Below are positions 56,370-64,000 of a stretch of DNA of 64,000 nt, piece after piece. The notes beneath the pieces were generated by a model, which saw only the letters and a list, made by a program, of their open reading frames with translations, ran no database searches and had not been told where the DNA came from. This stretch comes from Streptomyces hygroscopicus (GTDB taxonomy: Bacteria; Actinomycetota; Actinomycetes; Streptomycetales; Streptomycetaceae), in NCBI RefSeq assembly GCF_026168105.1, contig NZ_LBMW01000027.1:49858-113857 (forward strand). The letters run 5' to 3'. The translations under genes and the position numbers were made by a program. Positions within the stretch are counted from its first letter, which is position 1; each line of letters begins with the position of its first letter.

Positions 56370-57959
56370 GTGTCATCAGCGACTCCCGCTGCCGCCGCCC
56401 CCGACACCGTCCTGGTCGTCGACTTCGGCGCGCAGTACGCCCAGCTCATCGCCCGTCGCGTCCGCGAGGCCCGGGTCTACAGCGAGATCGTGCCGAGCAC
56501 CATGCCGGTCGCGGAGATGCTCGCCAAGAACCCGGCGGCCATCATCCTCTCCGGTGGTCCCTCGTCGGTCTACGAGGAGGGCGCCCCGACCGTCGACCGC
56601 TCCCTCTTCGAGGCCGGTGTCCCCGTCTTCGGCATGTGCTACGGCTTCCAGCTGATGGCCCAGGCCCTCGGCGGCAGGGTGGACAACACCGGTGCCCGTG
56701 AGTACGGCCGTACGGCGCTGGCCGTCTCCAAGCCGTCCTCCACCCTCTTCGAGGGCACCCCCGCCGACCAGTCCGTCTGGATGTCCCACGGCGACGCCTG
56801 CTCCGCCGCGCCCGAGGGATTCGCCGTCACGGCGTCCACGGACGTCGTCCCGGTCGCCGCCTTCGAGAACGACGAGCAGAGGCTCTACGGCGTCCAGTAC
56901 CACCCCGAGGTCATGCACTCCACGCACGGCCAGCAGGTGCTCGAGCACTTCCTCTACCGCGGCGCGGGCCTGAGCCCCACCTGGACCACCGGCAGCGTGA
57001 TCGAGGAGCAGGTCGAGGCGATCCGCGAGCAGGTCGGCACCAAGCGTGCCATCTGCGGGCTCTCCGGCGGCGTGGATTCCGCCGTCGCCGCCGCCCTCGT
57101 CCAGAAGGCCATCGGCTCCCAGCTGACCTGCGTGTACGTCGACCACGGCCTGATGCGCAAGGGCGAGACCGAGCAGGTCGAGAAGGACTTCGTCGCGGCC
57201 ACCGGCGTCCAGCTGAAGGTCGTCGACGCGGAGGAGCGGTTCCTGACCGCGCTCCAGGGCGTCTCCGACCCCGAGGAGAAGCGGAAGATCATCGGCCGAG
57301 AGTTCATCCGTGTCTTCGAGCAGGCCCAGGTGGAGATCATCGCCGAGGCCGGCGAGAGCGGCGAGCCGGTCGAGTTCCTCGTCCAGGGCACCCTCTACCC
57401 GGACGTCGTCGAGTCCGGTGGCGGCACCGGCACGGCCAACATCAAGTCGCACCACAATGTGGGCGGCCTGCCGGAGGATCTCGAGTTCCAGCTGATCGAA
57501 CCGCTCCGCAAGCTCTTCAAGGACGAGGTGCGGATGGTCGGCCAAGAGCTCGGCCTCCCCGAGGAGATCGTCCAGCGCCAGCCCTTCCCGGGCCCCGGCC
57601 TCGGCATCCGCATCGTCGGCGAGGTCACCAAGGAGCGGCTCGACCTGCTCCGTGAGGCCGACGCCATCGCCCGCGAGGAGCTGACCGCGGCCGGCCTCGA
57701 CCGTGAGATCTGGCAGTGCCCGGTGGTCCTGCTCGCCGATGTCCGCAGCGTCGGCGTGCAGGGCGACGGCCGGACGTACGGCCACCCGATCGTCCTGCGG
57801 CCGGTCTCGTCCGAGGACGCCATGACCGCCGACTGGTCCCGGCTCCCGTACGACGTGCTCGGCAAGATCTCGACCCGGATCACGAACGAGGTCCGCGACG
57901 TCAACCGCGTGGTCCTCGATGTGACCTCGAAGCCGCCGGGGACCATCGAGTGGGAGTGA
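56370..57959 (+). CDS. guaA: GMP synthase (glutamine-hydrolysing)
   Basis: GuaA aminates XMP to GMP using glutamine and ATP, the last step of guanylate synthesis after GuaB. The 529-residue protein has the class I glutaminase domain with VVDFGAQYAQLIARR, the nucleophilic cysteine in FGMCYGFQLMA and the HPEV histidine-glutamate pair (QYHPEV). The ATP-pyrophosphatase P-loop GLSGGVDSAVAAAL follows. The C-terminal dimerisation domain contains RQPFPGPGLGIRI (preceded by Q) and the terminal TSKPPGTIEWE. GGAAGG lies upstream of the GTG. A T-rich terminator follows at 58032. Confidence 0.97.
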   Translation: MSSATPAAAAPDTVLVVDFGAQYAQLIARRVREARVYSEIVPSTMPVAEMLAKNPAAIILSGGPSSVYEEGAPTVDRSLFEAGVPVFGMCYGFQLMAQALGGRVDNTGAREYGRTALAVSKPSSTLFEGTPADQSVWMSHGDACSAAPEGFAVTASTDVVPVAAFENDEQRLYGVQYHPEVMHSTHGQQVLEHFLYRGAGLSPTWTTGSVIEEQVEAIREQVGTKRAICGLSGGVDSAVAAALVQKAIGSQLTCVYVDHGLMRKGETEQVEKDFVAATGVQLKVVDAEERFLTALQGVSDPEEKRKIIGREFIRVFEQAQVEIIAEAGESGEPVEFLVQGTLYPDVVESGGGTGTANIKSHHNVGGLPEDLEFQLIEPLRKLFKDEVRMVGQELGLPEEIVQRQPFPGPGLGIRIVGEVTKERLDLLREADAIAREELTAAGLDREIWQCPVVLLADVRSVGVQGDGRTYGHPIVLRPVSSEDAMTADWSRLPYDVLGKISTRITNEVRDVNRVVLDVTSKPPGTIEWE

Positions 57960-58031
57960 CCCCGGAGACGTTCCGGGTCGCCTCCGCCTGAGGGGGCGTA
58001 GGTCCGTTCGACATCCGTCAGCTCGGTGCGG

Positions 58032-58065
58032 AAGAGGTGGAACGGCTGCGGCGGTTCCACCTCTT
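58032..58065 (+). terminator. rho-independent terminator after guaA
   Basis: AAGAGGTGGAAC pairs perfectly with GTTCCACCTCTT around a ten-base loop, followed by TTCTACTTTCT. The T-rich tail is unusual for this genome and makes it a classical intrinsic terminator. Confidence 0.85.
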
Positions 58066-58182
58066 TTCTACTTTCTGATTTCTTCCACGGTTGCGCATTC
58101 TCTTCACCGGACGACTCTGTTCTCCTGCGGAGGCCGAAGGTAACTTCCCCTCGGTAAGGAACCCAGTGCTGGAGGACACCAC

Positions 58183-58977
58183 ATGCACGGGCCCACCCCG
58201 CCGCCGCCCCTGCCCACCGATCAGCTGCAGTTCGCCATGCCGCCGATGCACGAATCGCCTGACGACGAGCGGCAGCACCGCAAGGAACGGCTGGCCGGAG
58301 CGCTGCGGGTCTTCGGACGGCTCGGCTTCGAGGACGGGGTCTCCGGCCACATCACGGCACGCGACCCCGAATTCACCGACTGCTTCTGGGTCAACCCGTT
58401 CGGGATGCCGTTCCGGCATGTCACCGTGAGCGACCTCGTGCTGGCCAACCAGGACGGTCAGGTGATCGAAGGCCGCTACCACGTCAACCAGGCGGCGTTC
58501 ACCGTGCACGCCCAGGTCCACGCCGCCCGCCCGGACGTCGTCGCCGTCGCCCACTGCCACTCGCTGCACGGGCGCGCCCTCGCGGCACTGGGCGATCTGC
58601 TGGAACCCATCACCCAGGAATCCTGCGCCTTCTACGAGGATCACGCCGTCTACGACGCCTACACCGGCGTCGCCGTGGACGCCGAGGAGGGCCGCCGGAT
58701 CGCCACCGCGCTCGACACGCGCAAGGCGCTCGTCCTGCGCAACCACGGGCTGCTGACCGTCGGCGACTCGGTGGACGCGGCCGCCTGGTGGTTCCTGTCG
58801 ATGGAACGCTCCTGCCAGGTGCAGCTGACCGCGAAGGCGGCGGGACGGCCCGTCCTGGTCGACCACAAGCAGGCAGTGGCGACGCGGGAGCAGCTGGGCG
58901 GGGACCTGGTTGCCTGGATCAACTACCAGCCGCTGTGGCAGGACATCAGCCGCAGGGAGCCGGATCTGCTGAGCTGA
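58183..58977 (+). CDS. class II aldolase/adducin domain protein
   Basis: A 264-residue protein of the fuculose-1-phosphate aldolase/adducin family. The zinc ligands are visible as the HCHSLHGRALAA cluster (about residues 125-137), with glutamate in the region around TQESCAFYEDH and a third histidine in VLRNHGLLTVG (about residue 189). GFEDGVSGHITARDPE is the conserved N-terminal loop. Family members are sugar-phosphate aldolases, epimerases or dehydratases; the substrate cannot be given. GGAGGACACCAC leads to the ATG. The stop codon lies in a tandem repeat (58973-59055). Confidence 0.88.
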   Translation: MHGPTPPPPLPTDQLQFAMPPMHESPDDERQHRKERLAGALRVFGRLGFEDGVSGHITARDPEFTDCFWVNPFGMPFRHVTVSDLVLANQDGQVIEGRYHVNQAAFTVHAQVHAARPDVVAVAHCHSLHGRALAALGDLLEPITQESCAFYEDHAVYDAYTGVAVDAEEGRRIATALDTRKALVLRNHGLLTVGDSVDAAAWWFLSMERSCQVQLTAKAAGRPVLVDHKQAVATREQLGGDLVAWINYQPLWQDISRREPDLLS

Positions 58978-59055
58978 CGGATCCGCTGAGCCGGCGGATC
59001 CGCAGAGTTGGCGGTCCGCAGAGCCGGCGGATCCGCAGAGCCGGCGGCTCGGCGA
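58973..59055. repeat. five tandem units of 16-17 bases
   Basis: Units start at 58973, 58990, 59007, 59023 and 59040; the type unit is GCCGGCGGATCCGCAGA, identical at 58990 and 59023. Each full copy holds the palindrome CGGATCCG. The array covers the aldolase stop codon and ends 12 bases before the convergent SHOCT-protein stop, so it may form terminator-like structures. Confidence 0.85.
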
Positions 59056-59066
59056 GGGTGGGGCGG

Positions 59067-59948
59067 TCAGAAGCCCCGCAGTACGGCCGCCTTCGTGGCT
59101 GCGAACTCCTCGTCCGTGAGGACGCCGGCGCGGTGCAGTTCGCCCAACTCCCGCAGCCGGCGCAGCAGTATGTCGTGGTGGTCGGCCGACGGCTGTGCTT
59201 CGGCGGCGAGCCGGGGGCGCCCCTCGTCGTCCGCCACACGGACGGACGGATGCGGCAGCCGGGCGGTGACCGCGGTGGCGACGAGGGCCGTGAGCAGGTC
59301 GCGGCGGCTGCTGCCCCACAGGTCGAGGGCGTAAGGATCCTTCTCGGGCGGCAGCTTCGAGAACATCGTCTCGTGGGTGACGAAGCGCAGGAACCCGTCT
59401 TCATAACCGGAGTTGGGCAGCCACTCGACCTGAACGAGATCCCCTATGTTGATGATCCGTGGGCCGGTCGCGCGCTTGACGCGGTCGGAGGAGTCGCTCC
59501 AGTCGATCCGCACCCGGGCACCGTCGAAGGAGACGGTTCCGTCGCTGGAACGCACCGAGACGGGAACCGGCGGGCCGGGCAGGAGGTAGGCCGTGGCCGG
59601 CTCCTTGGGAATCTGCTCGAGCAGCAAGCAGTGGCGGATCTCCTCGGCGACGTACTCGGCGACCCCGGAGCGGTCGAGGGCCACGGTCAGCCGGTAGGGG
59701 TCCGCCGTGTCCGGCAGGCGTCCGCCCGTTGCCTGGAGCAGCGGGTCGGCGCCCTCGCGCAGTCGGAGCCGGAGGCGGCCGCGCTTGCCCTCGGGCTCGT
59801 AGACGATTCCGGCGATCGCCTCCAGGGGCACCGCGATCTCCCCGTACGTCTGCCGGAACAGCGGCACCGAGCGGTGGAGCCCCGGCGTGATCCGGACCGT
59901 GTTGCCGTCGAAGGCCCAGGTCCCGTCGCGCTGGATGATCTCGGCCAT
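59067..59948 (-). CDS. DUF4429-type protein with C-terminal SHOCT domain
   Basis: A 293-residue protein with two similar PH-like halves. The first starts MAEIIQRDGTWAFDGNTVRITPG; the second, from about residue 130, has SVRSSDGTVSFDGARVRIDW. Both carry the WxFDG/xSFDGxxVRI pattern of DUF4429. The C-terminal 32 residues (ILLRRLRELGELHRAGVLTDEEFAATKAAVL) are a SHOCT motif, a short helical oligomerisation or binding element. There is no membrane span. The ATG may be leaderless, with GAGAAT six bases upstream. Function is unknown; such proteins are common in streptomycetes. Confidence 0.88.
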   Translation of the reverse strand: MAEIIQRDGTWAFDGNTVRITPGLHRSVPLFRQTYGEIAVPLEAIAGIVYEPEGKRGRLRLRLREGADPLLQATGGRLPDTADPYRLTVALDRSGVAEYVAEEIRHCLLLEQIPKEPATAYLLPGPPVPVSVRSSDGTVSFDGARVRIDWSDSSDRVKRATGPRIINIGDLVQVEWLPNSGYEDGFLRFVTHETMFSKLPPEKDPYALDLWGSSRRDLLTALVATAVTARLPHPSVRVADDEGRPRLAAEAQPSADHHDILLRRLRELGELHRAGVLTDEEFAATKAAVLRGF

Positions 59949-60217
59949 ACGGAAATTCTCGCAGCCGGGTCAACAGGGGGTTTTCGACGCCGGTCAACCG
60001 GACCGGCGCTCTTTCACCCCTCCAGACCGGACCTGGACGACGCGGAGCGTGTTCCGTACGGCACAATTCGCTGTCGTCGCACGCCAGTTGTGCGGCGTGG
60101 CCGTCCGGCGGTCGTGCGTACGGCGTGCTTCGGCCGCGCGGTGGCCGGGCGGAGGCGTCCGGTCGCGCGGCGGCCGGGTGCGGCGTGGTGATCCGGCGCG
60201 GGAAGGCGGCAGCGGGC

Positions 60218-61507
60218 GTGGCGGTGCAGGAGGCGAGGCAGGGCACGGGGCGCGGAAGTGGTCCGGCTGTCCACGAGGGCGGCTGCACCTGCGGGGACTG
60301 CCCGCACGGGGCGCGTGAGGGACACCGGCGGGCGGTCGCGGAATTCCTGGCCAAACGGGAGGAGTTTGCGTCCGGGCGGGGGCTGCCCACGGCGGTCGCG
60401 CACTCCGCGTCCGCGTCCCGCCAGTGGGTGTCCGACGAGCTCACGCAGTCCGCCGACCTCGTCGCCGAGCGGAGCCGGGCCGACGGCGAGGCCTGGCTCG
60501 GTCGGCTGTGGCGTCGTACGGCGGTCGCGGTGTGGGCCGCGGTGGGCGTGCTGCTGCTGGTGCAGGCCCTGACCGCTATCGGCGCGGGCTGGACCATGGC
60601 ACGCACGGCCGGGCTGCTCGCTGCCGCACTGGTGGGCGCCGCGCTGACCGCCGCCGGGTGCCTGCATCGGGCGCGCGGCGGGGTCCTCGCGCCCGTCATC
60701 GGGGAGGACAACCGGTTGTCGACGTCGCGCGCCGTGGCGGCCAGTTGGGTGTTGTTCATGGTGTACGCGCTGCTCGTGCTGGTCGGCGAGCTGGCCGCGG
60801 CCTCGGCGCACGGCACGCGCGACGCGCTGATCGCCGGGCTCGACCTGGCGCGCGGGGTGGGTGTGGTGACCGTGGTCGCGATGGTGTGCGGGATCGCGGT
60901 CCTGGTGCGGCGGGTGGTCGGCGTGCGTGTCCTCGGCCAGCGGCTGCAGAAGGTACGGGCCGGACGGCCGCGGGCGGCGGACCTGCTGACGGACGACTCG
61001 GGGCGCGGCAGCTTCCCGGACACCCAGTACGTCGTGATCAGTGCGGTCGCCCTGGTCTTCGCGGTGGTACGGCTGGCCCGCCGCCCCGACCAGCTGCCCG
61101 ATCTGCCGTGGGGGCTCGCGCTGCTGGTACTGGTGTCGGCGGCCACGTATCTCGCCGGGAAGTACGCGGAGGGCGGCCGTCCGGTGGTGCTCTCGGTGGT
61201 CCGGGCGCGGGAGGCGGGCGACCTGGACGCCCCGATCCGCACGGGCGACGACATCGAGATCCGCGGCGCGTGCTTCGTACCGCCCGGCGCCCAGGGCGCC
61301 GACCGGCTGTCCCGGATGGTGGTCCGGATCGGCACGGTCCATGTCCATGTCCCCCTGGTCCCGGTCCCCGGCGGCTTCAGCAATCCGACGGACACGCTCC
61401 TCACGGTCCCGGTACCGGCGGATGTGGAGCCCGGGAGGGTGGACGTCCAGGTGGTGACGGCCGCAGGGGTGGAGACGAATCGGGTGACGATCGACGTAAT
61501 GGAGTAA
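60218..61507 (+). CDS. multi-span membrane protein of unknown function
   Basis: A protein of about 429 residues that I do not recognise. The N-terminal soluble part has a CxCxxC motif (GGCTCGDCPHG), a possible metal site, and a helical region with EFLAKREEFASGRGLP. Five to six hydrophobic segments follow between about residues 105 and 330. The C-terminal 100 residues are soluble, beginning VLSVVRAREAGDLDAPIRTGDDIEI and ending in beta strands (TAAGVETNRVTIDVME) that resemble a small Ig-like domain. Several GTG codons are possible starts; 60218 follows GGAAGG at a long distance and is only a best guess. Confidence 0.65.
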   Translation: MAVQEARQGTGRGSGPAVHEGGCTCGDCPHGAREGHRRAVAEFLAKREEFASGRGLPTAVAHSASASRQWVSDELTQSADLVAERSRADGEAWLGRLWRRTAVAVWAAVGVLLLVQALTAIGAGWTMARTAGLLAAALVGAALTAAGCLHRARGGVLAPVIGEDNRLSTSRAVAASWVLFMVYALLVLVGELAAASAHGTRDALIAGLDLARGVGVVTVVAMVCGIAVLVRRVVGVRVLGQRLQKVRAGRPRAADLLTDDSGRGSFPDTQYVVISAVALVFAVVRLARRPDQLPDLPWGLALLVLVSAATYLAGKYAEGGRPVVLSVVRAREAGDLDAPIRTGDDIEIRGACFVPPGAQGADRLSRMVVRIGTVHVHVPLVPVPGGFSNPTDTLLTVPVPADVEPGRVDVQVVTAAGVETNRVTIDVME

Positions 61508-61644
61508 CGGCGACGGAGCTCGACTCGGCCAGGTGCAGGCATACCCGGGGAAAGTCGGCGCACAGCGCTTGAGCGGTCACCCCCTTTGGCACGTATGGTC
61601 TGCTGAGGGGCCAACGGCATGGCGGGCGAGAGGCGGCGACCACG

Positions 61645-62175
61645 ATGACTTATGGCATGCGCATGGACTCCCACACGTCCTTCCTGGAGGAGGGCCACAC
61701 CTGGCGGGACACCGCGACCCGCTACGCCCTGCTCCCCCTTCGCATCTTCCTGGGCGTCACGTTCATCTACGCAGGCGTCGACAAGCTCACCAACAGCGCC
61801 TTCCTGCATGACTCCGGCTCCGGCTCGATCGGCGACCTGATGCGCAGTGTGCGCGACACGTCGGCGATCCCGGCCCTGATCGACCTGTCGCTGAAGAACC
61901 CCGTCGCTTTCGGCGGCGCCATCGCCATCGGTGAACTCGCCGTGGGCATCGGCACGCTCCTCGGGCTGCTGAGCCGCCTCGCCGCACTCGGCGGCGCGCT
62001 CATCTCGCTGAGCCTCTGGTTGACCGTGAGTTGGGCCTCCAGCCCCTACTACTACGGCAACGACCTCGCCTACCTGATGGCCTGGCTCCCCCTGGTCCTG
62101 GCCGGTGCCCCGGTCCTCTCGGTGGACGCCGCCATCCGTGCGCGACGACGGCAACGCGCGGACGGGTACCGGTAG
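61645..62175 (+). CDS. DoxX family membrane protein
   Basis: A 176-residue DoxX-like protein with four hydrophobic segments. The first begins LPLRIFLGVTFIYAGVDKLTN, the family signature with aspartate and lysine at its end; the others are near GELAVGIGTLLGLLSR, LISLSLWLTVSW and AWLPLVLAGAPVLSV. DoxX proteins are thiol-quinone redox or oxidative-stress membrane proteins. AGAGGCGG lies before the first ATG; internal ATGs at codons 5 and 7 are possible. A TATGGT element lies at 61594-61599. Confidence 0.9.
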   Translation: MTYGMRMDSHTSFLEEGHTWRDTATRYALLPLRIFLGVTFIYAGVDKLTNSAFLHDSGSGSIGDLMRSVRDTSAIPALIDLSLKNPVAFGGAIAIGELAVGIGTLLGLLSRLAALGGALISLSLWLTVSWASSPYYYGNDLAYLMAWLPLVLAGAPVLSVDAAIRARRRQRADGYR

Positions 62176-62190
62176 TCGCTGCCTCCCGGG

Positions 62191-62433
62191 CTACGGAGCC
62201 GTCGCCCCGTTCCGTTCGCCGTGCGGTTCGCTTCGGGCCGTGCGGCCCCTGCGTATCGCGCGGGTCAGCAGGCCCGTCACGGCCGCGAGACACAGGCCGC
62301 CGTTGACGATCGGGATGAGCGCGAACCACGGTGTGCCCCAGGCGCCGCTCGCGTCACCCATGTAGACGACCCCCACGCCGGTCAGGACGACGCCGGCTAT
62401 CAGTCGGCCGGGCTGGAACTCATGACGCAGCAC
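62191..62433 (-). CDS. small two-span membrane protein
   Basis: An 80-residue protein with two hydrophobic segments (LIAGVVLTGVGVVYMG and PWFALIPIVNGGLCLAAVTGLL) and a basic tail. GGAGGTGG lies four bases before the GTG, and its start overlaps the end of the upstream PspC-domain gene by 14 bases, so the two are coupled. It may be a helper of the PspC-domain protein. No family assigned. Confidence 0.75.
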   Translation of the reverse strand: MLRHEFQPGRLIAGVVLTGVGVVYMGDASGAWGTPWFALIPIVNGGLCLAAVTGLLTRAIRRGRTARSEPHGERNGATAP

Positions 62434-63970
62434 GGGCCACCTCCACCTGGCCCACGCCGACCTCGAGGCTGAGGCTGAACGTGGCCGCGTTCTTCGTCGC
62501 GGACGCGGGAGAGAGCGTCACCTGCTTGTGTCTGCCCGGCTGCACGTCCACGTCCTTGGCGGGGTCACCCGGCAACCGGATGTCGCCGACACCCGTGTCG
62601 ATCGACACCTTCACCGTCGCATTCCGAGGGACCACCACCTTGAGCCTGCCCACACCCACCTGCGCCCGGGTCGTCACCGTCTGGTCCTTTGCGAGTCCCA
62701 GATGGCTGAGGTCCAGGGTGCCGACGCCGGTGCCCAGGTCGTAGGTCCCCCGGACGGCCGCCGCCGAGGCCGGTGCCCAGGTCGTGCGCGTCCAGTGCGT
62801 GCTGATGTTCTTCGGGAGGGCCGTTGCCCCGGCGAGCAGGCCCGCCGTGAGCAACGCGAGGAAGATCGAGCCCGCTCCGGTACGGCCGAGGAGCGAGCTG
62901 ACCGCGATGCCCGCGCCGAGCACGGTGAGCGCACACGCCAGGCCCGTCTGCAGGCTGGTGCCGAGCGCCTGGCCGTTCCAGGTCAGACCGGTACCGAGAC
63001 CACCTGCGAGGAGGGCGAACAGAAACACCCAGCCACCGATCCAGCGGGCTCCCCGGGGCTTCGGCTGCTGGGGGGTGCGTATCCGCCGGCCGTGCGACGA
63101 ACCGCGGGCGATGTTGACCGCCGCGGCCACGTCACGCCCGGGGATGTCGCTCGGGCCCCACAGATACCCGGTGCCGCCCACGTGCGTGCCGTCCTTGACG
63201 ATGGGGTCGCGCCACCAGGAGGGGTAGGAGGCGGGGACGGGCGGTGCCGTCGCCTCCGGCGGGGCGTCGGCCACGGCCTGCGCGGCCAGCGGGTCGGGGT
63301 CGGAGGCGCCGCGATGCCTCGACCAGTACCCCGCGCCCGCGAGGAGCAGGGACAGGACGGCGGCGAAGGACAGCATCCCGCCGTTCCTGAGCATCGACAG
63401 GAAGACCCCGCAGCCCACCAGGGCGAAGAGGACCGCGGCCAGGCCCTGGCCGTCGACGCGCCCCGTGAGCAGCTTGCGGACCTCGTTCTCCTCCTCGTCC
63501 TCGTAGGGGATCAGGAGCCAGGCGAAACCGTAGAAGATGAGGCCGAGGCCGCCCGTCGCCGAGAGCACTGCGAGCACGATCCGGAAGATCACCGGGTCCA
63601 TGTCGCACTGCCGGGCCAGGCCCGAGCAGACGCCCGCCAGCATCTTGAACCGGCGGTCACGCCGGAACCGCCCGGTCTCCTCGGTCGGGGCCGCGTCCTC
63701 GTGCCCGGACGCGCCCTTGCCCGCGCCGGGGTGCGCGTCCCCGGCTGCTCCCGGGAGTGGGCCCGCGTGGTGTGCCCGGTGCGAGCTCGCGTCCTCTCGC
63801 CCGGAGCCGCCCGGGATCCCCCGAGCAGCCGCGTCCTCGGGGCCGGGCCCGCTCCGGCGCACGCCCGCTTCGTCCTGCACGGCCGCATCCTCGTACTCGG
63901 CCCGGTTCTCCCGCACGGCGGCATCCTGCCGCACCGTGGCGTACTCGTGCGCGCGCGGCTCCTCTCCCAC
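62420..63970 (-). CDS. PspC-domain membrane protein, probably 5'-truncated by the window edge
   Basis: At least 516 residues. A charged, Ala/Gly-rich N-terminal region of about 100 residues precedes a PspC domain (about 103-160) with FRRDRRFKMLAGVCSGLA and a span ending FAWLLIPYEDEEEN. Four or five more spans follow. The C-terminal 110 residues form a soluble LiaF-like beta domain with VGVGRLKVVVPRNATVKV and GVGDIRLPG. PspC/LiaF-like proteins respond to envelope stress, often with a LiaS-type sensor kinase encoded alongside. The GTG at 63970 is one possible start, but the frame is open to the right edge, so the true start may be outside. Confidence 0.85.
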   Translation of the reverse strand: MGEEPRAHEYATVRQDAAVRENRAEYEDAAVQDEAGVRRSGPGPEDAAARGIPGGSGREDASSHRAHHAGPLPGAAGDAHPGAGKGASGHEDAAPTEETGRFRRDRRFKMLAGVCSGLARQCDMDPVIFRIVLAVLSATGGLGLIFYGFAWLLIPYEDEEENEVRKLLTGRVDGQGLAAVLFALVGCGVFLSMLRNGGMLSFAAVLSLLLAGAGYWSRHRGASDPDPLAAQAVADAPPEATAPPVPASYPSWWRDPIVKDGTHVGGTGYLWGPSDIPGRDVAAAVNIARGSSHGRRIRTPQQPKPRGARWIGGWVFLFALLAGGLGTGLTWNGQALGTSLQTGLACALTVLGAGIAVSSLLGRTGAGSIFLALLTAGLLAGATALPKNISTHWTRTTWAPASAAAVRGTYDLGTGVGTLDLSHLGLAKDQTVTTRAQVGVGRLKVVVPRNATVKVSIDTGVGDIRLPGDPAKDVDVQPGRHKQVTLSPASATKNAATFSLSLEVGVGQVEVARAAS

Positions 63971-64000
63971 GGCGGGCGCGGTGCCGCCGGAGGCGGGGAG

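Noticed and set aside
58973..59055. Tandem repeat considered as a CRISPR or attachment site
   Set aside because: Units are contiguous without spacers, and no integrase or cas gene is nearby.

Overview
The window is core chromosome of a streptomycete. The base composition is very GC-rich with G or C at almost every third codon position. It carries whiD, bldM, an ECF42-type sigma factor, a GroEL1 with a histidine-rich tail and a bank of Streptomyces-type Ser/Thr kinases. The gene order follows what I remember of the Streptomyces coelicolor region around SCO4733-SCO4790. Much of it (rplM-rpsI-glmM, glmS, alr, tsaE-tsaB-rimI-tsaD, groES-groEL1, a WhiB3/WhiD gene, a SigD/ShbA gene, guaB2, guaB3, ChoD-like, guaA) also matches the Mycobacterium tuberculosis order. 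I see no tRNA, rRNA, insertion sequence, prophage or CRISPR array.

Layout. Positions 1-2.8 kb: end of a polyprenol-phosphate sugar transferase, an unknown membrane protein, rplM-rpsI. 3-12.6 kb: cell-wall precursor and cofactor genes (glmM, coaA, glmS, acpS, nnr, alr), a hydrolase, then tsaE. 12.6-16.4 kb: a small ORF behind an iron-box-like palindrome, then tsaB-rimI-tsaD with overlapping stops and starts. 16.4-21.8 kb: VOC protein, YCII protein with an ECF42 sigma factor, a methyltransferase, and two polysaccharide deacetylase lipoproteins of which the second has lost active-site residues. 21.9-24.3 kb: groES-groEL1 behind two CIRCE operators. 24.3-27.7 kb: SnoaL-like protein, SDR, MOSC protein and a LysR regulator.

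27.9-33.2 kb is the developmental and purine block: whiD and bldM are divergent, with a perfect sigma-BldN promoter before bldM; then a ShbA/SigD-like sigma factor, guaB and guaB3. 33.7-38.2 kb holds a nucleotide-sugar dehydrogenase homologue that lacks its catalytic residues, glpD, and a secreted serine hydrolase. 38.3-48.7 kb is a run of five co-oriented membrane Ser/Thr kinases; the second is a pseudokinase split by a low-complexity insertion of roughly 280 residues. 48.8-58 kb: aldehyde dehydrogenase, ChoD-like GMC oxidoreductase, an LAxTG sortase substrate, a membrane protein, chorismate mutase behind a Phe/Tyr leader-peptide attenuator, and guaA. 58-64 kb: aldolase-type protein, SHOCT protein, membrane protein, DoxX protein and the C-terminal part of a PspC-domain protein.

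Themes. Cell-wall supply (GlmM, GlmS, Alr) and wall-facing proteins (deacetylases, serine hydrolase, sortase substrate, PspC protein, kinases with external sensors) sit beside master regulators of sporulation. The most noteworthy observations are the Phe/Tyr attenuator before the chorismate mutase gene, the five-kinase array that includes a pseudokinase with a giant activation-segment insertion, the apparent dead nucleotide-sugar dehydrogenase, and an iron-box-like palindrome in front of an uncharacterised 60-residue ORF. Many genes also show a -10 hexamer six to eight bases before the start codon, which suggests leaderless transcripts.
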